A DNA stretch of 64,000 nt from Paraglaciecola arctica (GCF_018861065.1 NZ_JAHKQO010000015.1:62001-126000); one strand, 5' to 3'. Positions 48,430 through 59,654 are shown, numbered from the stretch's first letter. Notes: a model not told the origin generated them from the sequence alone. A program made the numbers and translations.

Positions 48430-50085
48430 TCAAGTCAGTGGCTCGAAATGCCACTGATGCCCGTGGAAACAAATTTTTGTTCTGTCGTATTCTCTTTCGG
48501 CGCGCCAAGTACGGTTATTAAGTTTGACGATCACACCTGGGTATACTCGTTTATTAGCCATGAGCTGGATATCTGTCTGATATCTTTCTTTAGACTTATG
48601 CATTTCTTGCGCTTTGTTTTCAAGCCATTGTAATAATTGTGATTCATTTTCAAACAATTGCTTGGCTTCATCAACTCGGTCCTGCATGTCTTGTGGGATT
48701 AACTTCGAGTTAATAATATTCATTCGTTCGAAATGACGCGTGTTGTTTTGCCTTATCTTTTTAAGAAGCTCATCGAGAGTGTCTTTTCGTTCTAATAAAG
48801 TATTAAAACCGTCACTAAAATCGACATTCAAGTTGCTACCTGAAACAGCACCTAAGGTACCAGCAGATACTGCATCTTGGCATTTAATGGTACAAGCAAA
48901 GATATTTCCATTGGGTTTATCTATTGCCCCTACCGTTACTTTACCTCCACAATTAATACGACTGTAAGCTAATTGTCTGCCTACAGTGACACTGCCACTA
49001 CAGGTAATGTCTAACCCTTGTCCATGTTGAATATGAATATTACCTTTGGCTGTCAGGCTAGTACTGTATTCCGTGGCGCTATCATTAACTTTACCCATAG
49101 CCCCTTCAGTAATAATGATATCTCCGCCAGCATGTATAGTCGCAGACTCAACAAAGCCGTTAATTGTGACGTCACCTGTCGCACTAATTTCCATTTTTTC
49201 AGTTACATCACCGTTTACTAAAACAGACCCGTCATAATCCACATTACCCGAACCTACATTGACTCCTTTACAAATGAAAATGTCGTCAACCCACATTTTT
49301 TGATCTTTGAACTTGGGCATACCAGCGATATCAGCAAGCAACAAATTTTCATCGCTGTCACTGATAACCGTGCCATCACCAGGCCTAAACTTAAGCCATT
49401 CACCTGGTTTAGCTTTTATAATTTCCCCTCCAACTGTAAAGCCATTTCTCCCTTCACCAGGTGGCATTCTTCGTAGTAACTCAGCTCCCTTTTGTACACA
49501 AATAATCGCACCTAGATTACGCATGTCAACGCGAGTTGAGCCCACTGTTTGAGGTTTTAGAATGCGTTCTAAAGCATTTTGTACTAGGGGTTTTAACTTG
49601 GAGGATTTACCGACTCTAGGAGGTAATCCTTTGGCTACAAGCGCTTCAAATGTTTCGCCAGGTGGAGCTTGTTCACATTGTTCAACTATATGTTTTAAGC
49701 GCTTTGTACTGATGCCGCGCTTAACACCAATTTGATGTAATTCTTTTAGCAAAGAATCAATAGTGGGAAGTTTTCCTGCATAACCAGTAGTGACCGTTAA
49801 GAGGGCGGTTAGTTGGTCTTCCACAATTCTACATCTTATTTGACTATCTCTTCGTTCACCAATGCGATTTTCTATAATCGAGGATACGCCATTTTCATCT
49901 GATGATTTATAGCTGTTGACTGCATCTATGATATTTTCGTCGAATATAAAAAAATGCTTAAATTCACTCTTTTGAATTAGCTCATGAATATCACTTGCTT
50001 CGACTTTTTGTTTCACTAGATCAGGAAGAATATCAAGATCTAAGTATCTGTCAGTTTCATCAGTTTTTAATGTTACACCAAGCAT
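48430..50085 (-). CDS. FapA/DUF342 family protein
   Basis: 551 residues. The N-terminal 170 residues are mixed alpha/beta. The characteristic beta-helix repeats follow (about 265-410: VNVGSGNVDYDGSVLVNGDV, GDVTINGFVESATIHAGGDI, GNIHIQHG, GGKVTVGAI), and a coiled coil lies near the C-terminus (about 425-510). The family (once called flagellar assembly protein A) is linked with polymer or envelope functions; the role is unknown. It is a single gene. Confidence 0.8.
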   Translation of the reverse strand: MLGVTLKTDETDRYLDLDILPDLVKQKVEASDIHELIQKSEFKHFFIFDENIIDAVNSYKSSDENGVSSIIENRIGERRDSQIRCRIVEDQLTALLTVTTGYAGKLPTIDSLLKELHQIGVKRGISTKRLKHIVEQCEQAPPGETFEALVAKGLPPRVGKSSKLKPLVQNALERILKPQTVGSTRVDMRNLGAIICVQKGAELLRRMPPGEGRNGFTVGGEIIKAKPGEWLKFRPGDGTVISDSDENLLLADIAGMPKFKDQKMWVDDIFICKGVNVGSGNVDYDGSVLVNGDVTEKMEISATGDVTINGFVESATIHAGGDIIITEGAMGKVNDSATEYSTSLTAKGNIHIQHGQGLDITCSGSVTVGRQLAYSRINCGGKVTVGAIDKPNGNIFACTIKCQDAVSAGTLGAVSGSNLNVDFSDGFNTLLERKDTLDELLKKIRQNNTRHFERMNIINSKLIPQDMQDRVDEAKQLFENESQLLQWLENKAQEMHKSKERYQTDIQLMANKRVYPGVIVKLNNRTWRAEREYDRTKICFHGHQWHFEPLT

Positions 50086-50245
50086 TCAATCGCCTTTGAT
50101 AATTACAACACACTGTTACAAGAGGATTAAAGTCAGACTAGCATGTCTTCCTTTTAATATCGGCCTAAAATTAACTTTCATTAGTAGTTCACTTACCTAA
50201 AATTACAAGTAGTTAGTCTAAACTTCTATAAGCGTGAACCTAGTT

Positions 50246-51685
50246 TTATAAACTTTGTGCGTAATTGTAAAGCGCTTTTAATATGCTGAGTTTGTCGGGG
50301 TTACGTGAATATTCTGCACTTAGTTGTTCTAGTTGCATTAAAAACTCAGGCATTTTAATACTGGCTGATGATTCATTATCGTAAAACTTGAAGTGTCTAT
50401 ATCGCTGCCAGCGCTCAATTTCTGACGCTGACAATGACTCCGCCGCATTTCTTGCTCTGTATCTAAACAACAACGTATTTAAACGTTCGTCTTCAAAAGG
50501 CAATGTCAGCTCAGTTAACCCTTGCAAATCAGAGCTAACCACTTTATTCATCAATTCTTTGTCGTGAGACGAAAAGAAGCCCCCAGAATACAATGCGTGT
50601 TCAGGATCAACCGCAACATGTTCTTCTGACTCTTTATAAACTTGTTGCAACTTTTCAAGGGTATGCCTATTTGCTTTGATTTTTTGTAAATTTGATAAGC
50701 AAAGTTGTCTATCAATATTCAACCGCTGAGCATTTTCTGCACTCAGGGTTTTTGCCGGTGCCAACACTGGGCATTTATTAATATGCATAAGTTTGATTGG
50801 CAAACGTTGTTCGTTTTCATCTAACATCGCAGAAGGTGTATAGAGTTTTTCGCGGATCTCATCGGCTGAAAGTGAAAACAAAGGAGAAGGATCCAAGGCT
50901 AAATTAAGCACAATGACCGCATTTTTATTAGTTGGATGCATGCCGATTGGAACTATCCACGTACAACAACCGTGAGCTGAAGATATTTTTGATGAAATAT
51001 GTACCAAAGGCGTCAATTGTTCACAATCAATATGCTCAAGCACTTTTCTTTTATCGCGTAAATTAAAGACGTAATCGTACAATTTTGGTTGGCGTTCTTT
51101 TATTAACTTCGCCACAGCAATGGTTGCATAAACGTCTGACATAGCATCATGTGCATCTTGATGTTGTATATCATTCGCCTTCGTTAAATCTTGTAACTTA
51201 AAACTGGGTAATTCATCAGCGTTGAGAGGCCAATTAATGCCTTCAGGCCTAAGTGCATAACAAGCTCGCGCTAAATCTATAATGTCCCAACGACTATTAC
51301 CATGTTGCCACTCTCTTGCATAAGGGTCATAAAAATTTCGATACAAAGTGTAGCGGGTAATTTCGTCATCAAAACGTATGTTATTAAAGCCGGCTACGCA
51401 GGTGTTAGGCTGGGCAAATTCGCTAAGTATCTTAGCGATAAAGTCTCTTTCGCAAATGCCTTCTTTTAAAGAGCGCTGAGGGGTAATACCCGTCACTAAG
51501 CAAGCTTGCGGAACCGGCAAACAATCATTAGCAATTTGACTAAAAATCATCAAGGGTTCACTAATAATGTTCAAGTCGTAATCGGTTCGAATACCAGCAA
51601 ACTGACACGGAAAATCCTTTTTAGGATTAGCTCCCCAAGTTTCGTAATCGTGCCAGTAGATTGTGGGTTGTATATTAGTTCCCAT
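50246..51685 (-). CDS. sbcB: Exodeoxyribonuclease I
   Basis: 479 residues, close to E. coli ExoI (475). The DEDDh exonuclease residues lie in WHDYETWGANP, GFNNIRFDDEITRY and HQDAHDAMSDVYAT, and RNFYDPYAREWQ, RPEGINWP are conserved. The C-terminal SH3-like and helical domains follow. It degrades single-stranded DNA 3' to 5' and acts in mismatch repair and recombination. There is no neighbour of related function. Confidence 0.96.
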   Translation of the reverse strand: MGTNIQPTIYWHDYETWGANPKKDFPCQFAGIRTDYDLNIISEPLMIFSQIANDCLPVPQACLVTGITPQRSLKEGICERDFIAKILSEFAQPNTCVAGFNNIRFDDEITRYTLYRNFYDPYAREWQHGNSRWDIIDLARACYALRPEGINWPLNADELPSFKLQDLTKANDIQHQDAHDAMSDVYATIAVAKLIKERQPKLYDYVFNLRDKRKVLEHIDCEQLTPLVHISSKISSAHGCCTWIVPIGMHPTNKNAVIVLNLALDPSPLFSLSADEIREKLYTPSAMLDENEQRLPIKLMHINKCPVLAPAKTLSAENAQRLNIDRQLCLSNLQKIKANRHTLEKLQQVYKESEEHVAVDPEHALYSGGFFSSHDKELMNKVVSSDLQGLTELTLPFEDERLNTLLFRYRARNAAESLSASEIERWQRYRHFKFYDNESSASIKMPEFLMQLEQLSAEYSRNPDKLSILKALYNYAQSL

Positions 51686-51923
51686 TACTGTTTGTTACTC
51701 CATGCCAAAGGCATATTATCTGTGATTGTATCAGTGGGTTCTGCGTCATTAATGTTGATTAATAAACTACAGTAATTTTCGCATTAGCTGCATTTAACCG
51801 CTAAACCAATGATTATTACAGAATAAATCAGTATTGAAACTGAAAAATACGACACTGTCTATTTCTATCCTAACCTCTATCCATAGCATTTATGGTTAGT
51901 GTACTAGGTTTACGTGTTACCAA

Positions 51924-52157
51924 TTAACTAAGGGTTTTGTTTTGTTGTTGAGCACAATATTTACTAGGTGATACCCCAAAGGTTTTCTTGAACTGTTTTG
52001 AAAACTGATAAATATCAGAATAACCAACTTCAGTGGCGATATTCCCAAGTTTCTTCTGTGCATTAAACAATAGTCGTTGTGCGATAGACATGCGTTTGCG
52101 AATAACATATTGACTGATGCTCGTTTTAAAAAATGATCGCTTTGTTGTAGTTTTCAT
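51924..52157 (-). pseudogene. Remnant of an AraC-family regulator (C-terminal HTH only)
   Basis: 77 residues that match only the last part of an AraC DNA-binding domain: FKTSISQYVIRKRMSIAQRLL, then the second helix-turn-helix KLGNIATEVGYSDIYQFSKQF and the end KKTFGVSPSKYC. The first helix-turn-helix and the effector domain are missing, and the upstream 150 bases hold no related reading frame. The flanking gaps (238 and 257 bases) show nothing else. It is probably a decayed gene, although a short DNA-binding peptide could still be made. Confidence 0.65.
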
Positions 52158-52414
52158 CGAGATGATACTTTACGGTCAAAAGTACCGGGGGGACTTTTGT
52201 TATAGGGTTTTTGGTATCTATTTGCCTTTTTAAATCCTATTTTGATCCTGGCGGTTATATCTAAAGAGCGTCCCTTTATCGCAAGATAACTTCGAGAGGA
52301 AAACTATTCCTATTTTAACTTCTAAGTGAAAATAATTAGGTATTGTTATCACTTAAGTCTATCTTTATCAGAGACGATATAGAATTATAATTATTAGAAA
52401 ACCAAGGAGTTACA

Positions 52415-52837
52415 GTGGAATCTTTAAAAGTGAACGACCATATGAATCATCGGCCAGTAACTTTTACTAGTAATATGCCTGTGGCAGAAGCAGTAAAACG
52501 ATTATTACAAACTAAACAAACCGGTGGACCAGTAGTAGACCAACAAAACAAAGTTATAGGATTTCTCTCAGAGCAGGATTGTTTAGTGCAGATGATCGAA
52601 TCAAGTTATTACAGAGAACAAGTAGCCCACGTCAAAGATATAATGAAAACCCAAGTTTTAGCGATTAAATCCTATACATCTATCCTCGAATTAGCGCAAA
52701 AAATGACAACAGAAAAACCAAAGGTTTATCCGGTGGTGGACGACGATGGCTATTTATTAGGTACTATCAATCGCTCGGCCTTATTGAATGCGTTGGATTT
52801 GCACTTGCATGATGGTTACAAATTACCTGCAAATTAG
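52415..52837 (+). CDS. CBS-domain pair protein
   Basis: 140 residues forming a single Bateman module: CBS1 (MNHRPVTFTSNMPVAEAVKRLLQTK...GPVVDQQNKVIGFLSEQD in pieces) at about 9-62, and CBS2 (MKTQVLAIKSYTSILELAQK...YPVVDDDGYLLGTINRSAL in pieces) at about 76-130. Such proteins sense adenine nucleotides and act on partners. It starts at GTG after AAGGAG. The neighbouring hrpA starts 90 bases downstream in the same direction. The partner is not known. Confidence 0.85.
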   Translation: MESLKVNDHMNHRPVTFTSNMPVAEAVKRLLQTKQTGGPVVDQQNKVIGFLSEQDCLVQMIESSYYREQVAHVKDIMKTQVLAIKSYTSILELAQKMTTEKPKVYPVVDDDGYLLGTINRSALLNALDLHLHDGYKLPAN

Positions 52838-52927
52838 CTGAGGTTATTTCTATTATTGCTGGCATTTGTTCGATTCATCTTCTAGGATCCTCGATTCGTT
52901 TTTTATTGATGTGATAGAGCAGCCTTT

Positions 52928-55900
52928 TTGTCGTTAGTACAACCCAACTCAGAGATTAGTGTTAAACAACTTTCCAGTGATATCGCGACTTGTATGTCGA
53001 GAGATAAACATAGATTTATCTCTCGTTTACGTAAGATTTCCCGCCTAAGTGAAGATAAGAGACCTGATCACTTAGCCCAGTTGCAAACCGATATACAAAA
53101 GTCTTCGCAAATAGTTGCTAATAGGCAAGCTCAATGTCCCGATATTGATTTTCCACCGCTACCCGTTTCAGAAAGACAAGAAGAAATTGCGGAAGCGATT
53201 AGCAATAATCAGGTGGTGATCATCGCTGGTGAAACCGGTTCAGGTAAAACCACACAGATTCCGAAAATATGTTTGCAACTCGGTCGAGGTATTAAGGGAA
53301 TAATAGGTCACACGCAACCAAGACGGCTAGCAGCAAGAACGGTTGCGAATCGCATCGCTGAGGAATTAAAAACACCACTGGGTCATCAAGTGGGTTTCAA
53401 AATTAGGTTTTCAGATCAAGTATCCGATAGTACCTATATCAAATTGATGACGGACGGTATTTTATTAGCTGAAATTCAACAAGATAAGTTTTTGAATCAA
53501 TACGATACCATTATCATTGATGAAGCCCATGAGCGTAGTCTAAATATCGACTTTATTCTCGGGTATTTAAAACAATTGTTACCCAAGCGCCCCGAACTCA
53601 AATTGATTATTACCTCAGCCACAATAGATCCTCAGCGCTTCTCAAAACATTTTAATGATGCTCCCATTATCGAGGTCAGTGGTAGAACGTACCCAGTAGA
53701 AATTCGTTATCGTGAAAATGAAAGCGGCGACTACGACCAAACCCAAGGGATTATAGAAGCGGTTAACGAACTACAAAGTGAGCCTAAGGGTGACATTTTA
53801 GTTTTTCTTAGTGGTGAGCGAGAAATTCGAGATACCGCTGATGCGCTCAATAAACAGCAATACCGGCACACAGAAGTTTTACCTCTGTATGCACGACTAA
53901 GTAATAGCGAACAAAATAAAGTGTTTTCTGCACATACTGGCAGACGTATTGTGCTTGCTACAAACGTTGCGGAAACCTCACTAACGGTCCCAGGAATCAA
54001 GTATGTTATTGATCCCGGAACTGCACGCATATCCCGTTACAGTGTTCGTAGCAAAGTGCAACGTTTGCCAATAGAGGCTATATCCCAAGCTTCTGCCAAT
54101 CAAAGGGCAGGGCGCTGTGGTCGTGTCTCTGATGGTATTTGTATTCGTTTGTATTCTGAAGATGATTATCTATCGCGAGACTTATTTACTGATCCTGAAA
54201 TTCTGCGAACTAATTTGGCGTCCGTCATTTTACAAATGATGTCACTGGGTTTAGGGAAAGTCGATGTGTTTCCTTTTGTGCAGCCACCGGATTCTAGAAG
54301 TATTAATGATGGCTTTAAATTGCTAGAAGAGTTGGGTGCCATAGATAATAAACTTGGACGACAAGGATTAACCCATCAAGGGCGGCAACTAGCTAGATTA
54401 CCCATAGATCCTAGGTATGCCCGCATGGTGGTTGAAGCGGCAAAACAAAATTGTCTTAGCGAAGTGCTTATTATAGCAGCGGGATTGAGTATTCAAGATC
54501 CAAAAGAACGCCCCCAGGACAAAAAACAACAAGCAGACCAAATGCATGAGGATTTTACAAATAAAGAGTCTGATTTTCTGGGGTATTTTCAGTTATGGCA
54601 AAACTTTAAACAACAGCAGCAAGCCTTAACATCCAGCCAACTACGTAATTGGTGCAAGAAACACTTTATCAATTTTATGCGTATGCGCGAATGGCAAGAC
54701 ATAGTCAGTCAACTAAAAAAGTCTGTTGCGGAACTGGGCTTTGGAATTTCTTCACAACAGGCTGAGTATCAAGCTATCCATCAGGCGATTGCGTCGGGTT
54801 TGTTATCACACTTGGGCACTAAAGACGTAAACCGAGAATACCTAGGTGCACGTAATAGTCGCTTCAAGATATTTCCAGGTTCTGGTTTATCTAAGTCTCA
54901 ACCTAAATGGACAATGGTGGCTGAATTAGTCGAAACCGCTCACTTGTTTGGACGAGTAGCGGCAAAAATAGAGCCTGAATGGATAGAACCATTAGCCAAA
55001 CATTTAATTAAAACTGAATACTCAGAGCCCCATTGGTCTAAGAAGCAAGGAGTGGTGCAAGCATTTGAGAAAGTAAGCCTATATGGTTTGGTGCTAGTTA
55101 ACCAAAGAAGAAGAAATTATAGCCAAATAGATCCTGCAGTCAGTAGAGATATCTTTATTCGCGAAGCTTTAGTGAATATGGACACCAAACTAAACTTTCC
55201 ATTTTTGGCTTTTAATCAAAAGTTAGTAGAAAACGTTGAAGAATTAGAAGATAAAAGTCGTAGACGAGACTTGTTAGTAGACGAAGATACCCTAGTCGAT
55301 TTTTATTCCGAAAAACTTCCAGAGCATATTTGTTCAGAAGTGAACTTCAAAAAATGGTGGAAAAAACAGGCGAGTGACAATCCAACATTACTCAATTTCG
55401 ATCCAGATACCTTATTAAAGAAGGGTACGCAGCATATTGATGCCCTGTCTTTTCCTGAAACCTTTAGGCAAAACAATCTTACATTGGGATTAGAATATCA
55501 TTTTGATCCTAAAGACATTGACGACGGGGTTAGTTTAATGGTGCCTTTGGCGCTGTTAAATCAAGTAACAACTGATGGATTAGATTGGCTAATACCGGGA
55601 TTGCGCCATGAACTGATTGTTGCCTTGATTAAAGCTCTACCAAAATCCTTGAGGCGTAATTTTGTACCAGCGCCTAACTATGCTGATGCCTGTTTAGCGG
55701 ATATGCCACAACAAGATAAACAGGGCAATCAGATAGAATTTCTAACGGCATTATCTTTAAAGTTAAAACGTATGACCGGTAAAGAGCTGCAAGAGTCCGA
55801 TTGGCAACGAGATAAATTACCTCCGCACTTAACCTTTAATATCAAAGTAATTGATCAAAATACCAAGGTCATCGCCCAAGGGCGAGATCTGTTAAAATTG

Positions 55901-56833
55901 CAACAATCGCTGCAAGGAAAAGTGAAACAAAATTTGCAGGCAGTAGCTACTCCAGAGCTCGAAAAAGAGGGTTTAATCACTTGGGAGATAGATAGATTAC
56001 CCACGGAGTTTGTGAATAAAACGGGTGGCTATGAAATCAAGGCGTATCCAGCCTTAGTAAATGAAGGGAAAACTGTAGCCGTCAAGTTATTTGACCAACC
56101 ACACTTAGCCCAAACATCCCACAAGCTTGGATTAAGAAAGTTAGTGATTTTAGGTATCCCATCACCAGTTAAATATTTACAGGACAAATTACCTAACAAG
56201 GCGAAGTTAGGACTGTATTTTAATCCCTTTGGTCAAATAGGTGCGCTAATTGACGACTGTATCGATGCAGGGGTAGATGAACTGATTCAGCAATATTGCC
56301 AAGACAATAGTTGTGATATTCGTGACAAGAAGCATTTCGAGGCCTGTTGTAATTTTGTTAGACAACAAATCAATGAGAGTGTGTTGGCTATCGCTAAACA
56401 AGTTGAAGTGGGTCTGACCATAGCCCATGAAATCAAGAAAAACATGAAAGGTAATGTACCACTCAATCTAATCTACGCTCACGGACATATTAAAAGTCAA
56501 CTTGACTCACTCGTCTACAAAGGTTTCGTAGCTGATATTGGCGCCCATAAGTTATCCGATTGGCAACGTTATATACAGGCAATTGCTAAGAGATTAGAAA
56601 AGGTGGCTATTGACCCAACCAAAGACAAATTACACCAGCTAAATTTGGAAAAAGCGCAACATGCATATCAAGGGAAGTGTAATAAAATTGCAGAAAATCA
56701 GCCGATCCCAGAAAAGTTGCAGGAAGTCCGTTGGCTATTACATGAACTACATGTTTCGTTTTTTGCTCAACAACTGGGTACATCGGCCCCTATATCAGTC
56801 AAACGAATTTTAAACCATTTAGATTCAATCTAA
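52928..56833 (+). CDS. hrpA: ATP-dependent RNA helicase HrpA
   Basis: 1301 residues, the length of E. coli HrpA (1300). Motif I GETGSGKTTQ, motif Ia TQPRRLAARTVA, DEAH box (IIDEAHERSLNID), SATID, TNVAETSLTVPGI and QRAGRCGR (motif VI) lie in the first 500 residues, followed by the winged-helix and OB parts and the long HrpA C-terminal DUF3418 region. It is a 3'-5' helicase that acts on mRNA and stalled ribosomes. The start at TTG 52928 is the best fit to the family N-terminus; the ribosome-binding site is weak. Confidence 0.95.
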   Translation: MSLVQPNSEISVKQLSSDIATCMSRDKHRFISRLRKISRLSEDKRPDHLAQLQTDIQKSSQIVANRQAQCPDIDFPPLPVSERQEEIAEAISNNQVVIIAGETGSGKTTQIPKICLQLGRGIKGIIGHTQPRRLAARTVANRIAEELKTPLGHQVGFKIRFSDQVSDSTYIKLMTDGILLAEIQQDKFLNQYDTIIIDEAHERSLNIDFILGYLKQLLPKRPELKLIITSATIDPQRFSKHFNDAPIIEVSGRTYPVEIRYRENESGDYDQTQGIIEAVNELQSEPKGDILVFLSGEREIRDTADALNKQQYRHTEVLPLYARLSNSEQNKVFSAHTGRRIVLATNVAETSLTVPGIKYVIDPGTARISRYSVRSKVQRLPIEAISQASANQRAGRCGRVSDGICIRLYSEDDYLSRDLFTDPEILRTNLASVILQMMSLGLGKVDVFPFVQPPDSRSINDGFKLLEELGAIDNKLGRQGLTHQGRQLARLPIDPRYARMVVEAAKQNCLSEVLIIAAGLSIQDPKERPQDKKQQADQMHEDFTNKESDFLGYFQLWQNFKQQQQALTSSQLRNWCKKHFINFMRMREWQDIVSQLKKSVAELGFGISSQQAEYQAIHQAIASGLLSHLGTKDVNREYLGARNSRFKIFPGSGLSKSQPKWTMVAELVETAHLFGRVAAKIEPEWIEPLAKHLIKTEYSEPHWSKKQGVVQAFEKVSLYGLVLVNQRRRNYSQIDPAVSRDIFIREALVNMDTKLNFPFLAFNQKLVENVEELEDKSRRRDLLVDEDTLVDFYSEKLPEHICSEVNFKKWWKKQASDNPTLLNFDPDTLLKKGTQHIDALSFPETFRQNNLTLGLEYHFDPKDIDDGVSLMVPLALLNQVTTDGLDWLIPGLRHELIVALIKALPKSLRRNFVPAPNYADACLADMPQQDKQGNQIEFLTALSLKLKRMTGKELQESDWQRDKLPPHLTFNIKVIDQNTKVIAQGRDLLKLQQSLQGKVKQNLQAVATPELEKEGLITWEIDRLPTEFVNKTGGYEIKAYPALVNEGKTVAVKLFDQPHLAQTSHKLGLRKLVILGIPSPVKYLQDKLPNKAKLGLYFNPFGQIGALIDDCIDAGVDELIQQYCQDNSCDIRDKKHFEACCNFVRQQINESVLAIAKQVEVGLTIAHEIKKNMKGNVPLNLIYAHGHIKSQLDSLVYKGFVADIGAHKLSDWQRYIQAIAKRLEKVAIDPTKDKLHQLNLEKAQHAYQGKCNKIAENQPIPEKLQEVRWLLHELHVSFFAQQLGTSAPISVKRILNHLDSI

Positions 56834-56928
56834 TGCAACTTTAATATTTGAGTTTTATTTGCGTTGACTTTGTTTTCACGGCACCCTATAACCTAAAGGG
56901 TAGAATTTAAACAGCTTTGGGGTATTGA

Positions 56929-57231
56929 ATGTTAGGTTACGACGATAAACGCAATTTTTTCCGAATGATGGTTAATTCTGTTTGTGAATTAGAAATCGTT
57001 GATGATGAGTCTACACGTAGCTTACAGGCAGTGTGTAAAGATATAAGTGCAACTGGTATGTCTTTCGAAATAGAGGAGAACTCTATTGAAATGGGAACCA
57101 AGATCAATGTTTATATTGAATCAACTAATTCTCAAATACCTTCACTTACCGCCGATACTAAAGTCGTACGCTGTGAGGCTGTTGATGATAATTCCTGTAC
57201 AGTGGGTGTTGAAATTATTGAAATGAAATAA
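56929..57231 (+). CDS. PilZ-domain protein
   Basis: 100 residues, a single PilZ domain. The c-di-GMP binding motif RxxxR is RNFFR (about residues 6-10), followed by DISATGMSFE for the D/NxSxxG motif. Both are present, so c-di-GMP binding is likely, unlike the type IV pilus PilZ protein. It lies alone after hrpA. The output is not known. Confidence 0.85.
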   Translation: MLGYDDKRNFFRMMVNSVCELEIVDDESTRSLQAVCKDISATGMSFEIEENSIEMGTKINVYIESTNSQIPSLTADTKVVRCEAVDDNSCTVGVEIIEMK

Positions 57232-57267
57232 GCAACAATTAGCTGCTTAATTCAATTATGAGCTAAC

Positions 57268-57291
57268 AAGTTGACCATATTTGGTTAACTT
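57268..57291. repeat. Inverted repeat at the rlmI 3' end
   Basis: AAGTTGACCA (57268-57277) pairs with TGGTTAACTT (57282-57291) with one G-T pair and a four-base loop. It lies between the converging PilZ and rlmI genes and touches the rlmI stop codon. Without a T-run it is at best a weak terminator. Confidence 0.4.
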
Positions 57292-58477
57292 ACAGTACTT
57301 TGCATACTAAGCCTTTCAAATAAAACCCTTCTGGGTAGTTCGTAGAAACAGGGTGATCGGCGGCTTGTCCCAATCTTTCTAGGATTTGTACCGTCCTTCC
57401 TGCATCTAGTGCTGCGTCCGCTATTACTTTTTGAAATAACTCAAAAGACAGTAATCCAGAACAACTAAAGGTACATAAAATACCGCCAGGTTCCATAATT
57501 TGCATGGCCAACATATTAATGTCTTTGTATCCACGACAACCTCGTACCAGTGAACTTTTCGAATCGATAAACTTAGGAGGATCTAGAACAATTTGCTGAA
57601 AACATTTACCTTGTTGTTTGTAATCTCGCAATGCTTGAAATACATCCGCATTCAGAAACTCACATTTATTTGTGTCTAAAGCATTTATCTCAACATTTCT
57701 TTTTGCTGTGGTTAAGGCTAAGTCTGATACATCGATGTTAGTAATAGTTTTAGCTCCACCTGCTAAGGCATAACTTCCAAAAGTGCCGGTATAACAAAAG
57801 CAATTGAGTAAGGTTTTATCTTTTACATATTTAGCGGTAATGGCACGATTGTCTCTTTGGTCTAGATAAAAACCGGTTTTATGCCCTTGCTTAACATTCA
57901 CTATTATCTTTATACCGTTTTCTTCGATTACCACTTCTTCCGGTACATCACCATGTAAGACTTGAGTGAGTGGCTCCAACCCTTCCTTTTTACGAATCGC
58001 TACATCACTGCGTTCATAAATAGCACATTCTGGAAACTCCTTTTTAAGAGCCCACACTATTTTATCTCGATGTTTTTCAGCTCCGGCTGATAACAACTGA
58101 CAAACTAAAACTTCCGCATAACGATCAATAGTAACGCCCGGTAAGCCATCTGATTCAGCGGCAATCAGCCTATACCCGGTTAGTCCATGTCGCGCTATTA
58201 GCTCTTCTCGCGAGGCCTGAGCCGTAGCAATACGTCGTTGAAAGAAACCGTTATCAATGATCTCATTCTTATCGAAAGTCCAAATTCTTACCTGAATTTG
58301 TGACTCTGGTGACCATGCACCTCGCCCCAAAAACTCACCATCATGGGAATACACATCTACCGTATCTCCCGTATTAGTTCTTCCTACCGTTTTTTCTATG
58401 GCACGAGAAAAAATCCAAGGATGTTTACGTAATAAAGACTTTTCACGACCGGGCTGCAAAATAACACTAGATGACAT
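57290..58477 (-). CDS. rlmI: 23S rRNA m5C1962 methyltransferase RlmI
   Basis: 395 residues from ATG 58477, the length of E. coli RlmI (396). The longer frame to 58591 would run into the divergent gene and adds no homologous residues. An N-terminal PUA domain ([21 protein letters not shown]) is followed by the SAM domain: [39 protein letters not shown] and FSCSGLL. The Cys in SCSG matches the m5C methyltransferase catalytic residue. It is divergent from the quinone oxidoreductase gene. Confidence 0.94.
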   Translation of the reverse strand: MSSSVILQPGREKSLLRKHPWIFSRAIEKTVGRTNTGDTVDVYSHDGEFLGRGAWSPESQIQVRIWTFDKNEIIDNGFFQRRIATAQASREELIARHGLTGYRLIAAESDGLPGVTIDRYAEVLVCQLLSAGAEKHRDKIVWALKKEFPECAIYERSDVAIRKKEGLEPLTQVLHGDVPEEVVIEENGIKIIVNVKQGHKTGFYLDQRDNRAITAKYVKDKTLLNCFCYTGTFGSYALAGGAKTITNIDVSDLALTTAKRNVEINALDTNKCEFLNADVFQALRDYKQQGKCFQQIVLDPPKFIDSKSSLVRGCRGYKDINMLAMQIMEPGGILCTFSCSGLLSFELFQKVIADAALDAGRTVQILERLGQAADHPVSTNYPEGFYLKGLVCKVL

Positions 58478-58580
58478 AGGATAACTTCTGTAGAAAATTT
58501 GCCGCAATTGTACATCAGGGTACAGTTTTGCTAAACACAATTTCAGCTTCAAAAAAGGGTCCAACACTTTGAACACGTCA

Positions 58581-59564
58581 ATGCAGTACATAAAACATCA
58601 AAATGGATGCGCGCCTGACGCGCTAGAAATTCAACAAGGCAAGATCCCTGAACTGGCTCCTAATCAAGTGTTACTTAAAGTAGCCTGTTTTGGTTTAAAT
58701 CGCGCCGATACGTTGCAACGACAAGGTAAATATCCAGCGCCAGTAGGTGAAAGCGAGATTTTGGGGTTAGAGGCGAGCGGCACAGTTGTACAAATTCATC
58801 CACAGCAAACGACCGAAGGGCACTTTAAGCTTGATGATAAAGTATTTGGATTAGTGGCTGGAGGAGGTTATGCAGAATATGTTGCAGTGAACACTGAGCA
58901 TTTAATGTTAATTCCTACTGCTTTAAATATGACTAAAGCAGCAGGTATTGCAGAGTGTTTTCTAACGGCTTATCAGGTGCTTTTTATTGAAAATGATTTA
59001 CAACCCAACCAGCATATATTAATTCATGCTGGTGCTAGTGGTGTCGGACTTGCGGCGATTCAGTTAGCTAAACGTATCGGTTGTTCGGTGGCAGTCACTG
59101 CGTCGGGTCAAGCTAAACTAGATTTATGTACAAAGTTAGGCGCAGATCTCGCCATTAACTATCAAACTCAAAACTTTGCTGTCGAAATTCCTAAATATTG
59201 GCAAGGCTGCGATTTAGTGGTGGATTTTGTTGGCGGTGATTATCTAAACAGAAATCTAAAAGTACTCAATCGAGATGGTAAAGTTGTTTATTTGGCGATG
59301 TTAGCGGGTCGCTATGCAGATCAACTCGATATGGCATTGATGTTGGGAAAACGAGCGACAATAAAAGCCTCAACATTGAGAAATAGAAGCGATCATTATA
59401 AAGCACACCTAATACAACAATTTACAAAGGACTGTTTAGTGGATTTCGATAGCGGTCAACTCTTCCCTAACATTGATTCAGAATATCCAGCTAGTGACAT
59501 AGGCAAAGCTCATCAACGAATTGAGAACAACCAAACTATGGGTAAGTTGATTGGATGTTGGTAA
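58581..59564 (+). CDS. NAD(P)H:quinone oxidoreductase, MDR family (PIG3/Qor type)
   Basis: 327 residues from ATG 58581; a TTG at 58569 is possible. It is a zinc-free medium-chain dehydrogenase: [15 protein letters not shown] at the N-terminus, GLEASGTVV, the NADPH motif [16 protein letters not shown] and [17 protein letters not shown]. It reduces quinones or enals with NADPH. It is followed, after a promoter-like region, by the ureide operon, which it may or may not belong to. Confidence 0.9.
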   Translation: MQYIKHQNGCAPDALEIQQGKIPELAPNQVLLKVACFGLNRADTLQRQGKYPAPVGESEILGLEASGTVVQIHPQQTTEGHFKLDDKVFGLVAGGGYAEYVAVNTEHLMLIPTALNMTKAAGIAECFLTAYQVLFIENDLQPNQHILIHAGASGVGLAAIQLAKRIGCSVAVTASGQAKLDLCTKLGADLAINYQTQNFAVEIPKYWQGCDLVVDFVGGDYLNRNLKVLNRDGKVVYLAMLAGRYADQLDMALMLGKRATIKASTLRNRSDHYKAHLIQQFTKDCLVDFDSGQLFPNIDSEYPASDIGKAHQRIENNQTMGKLIGCW

Positions 59565-59654
59565 CTTAGAGAAACGTTAACTGTACTGTTGTCGAGACCA
59601 GTGTAATGACAACAAAAATCAATTTGTGGCTCTTTAAGTTTTTATAATCTCTCT

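Noticed and set aside
58478-58591. N-terminal extension of rlmI
   Set aside because: It would overlap the divergent quinone oxidoreductase start and extends beyond the family's conserved N-terminus.
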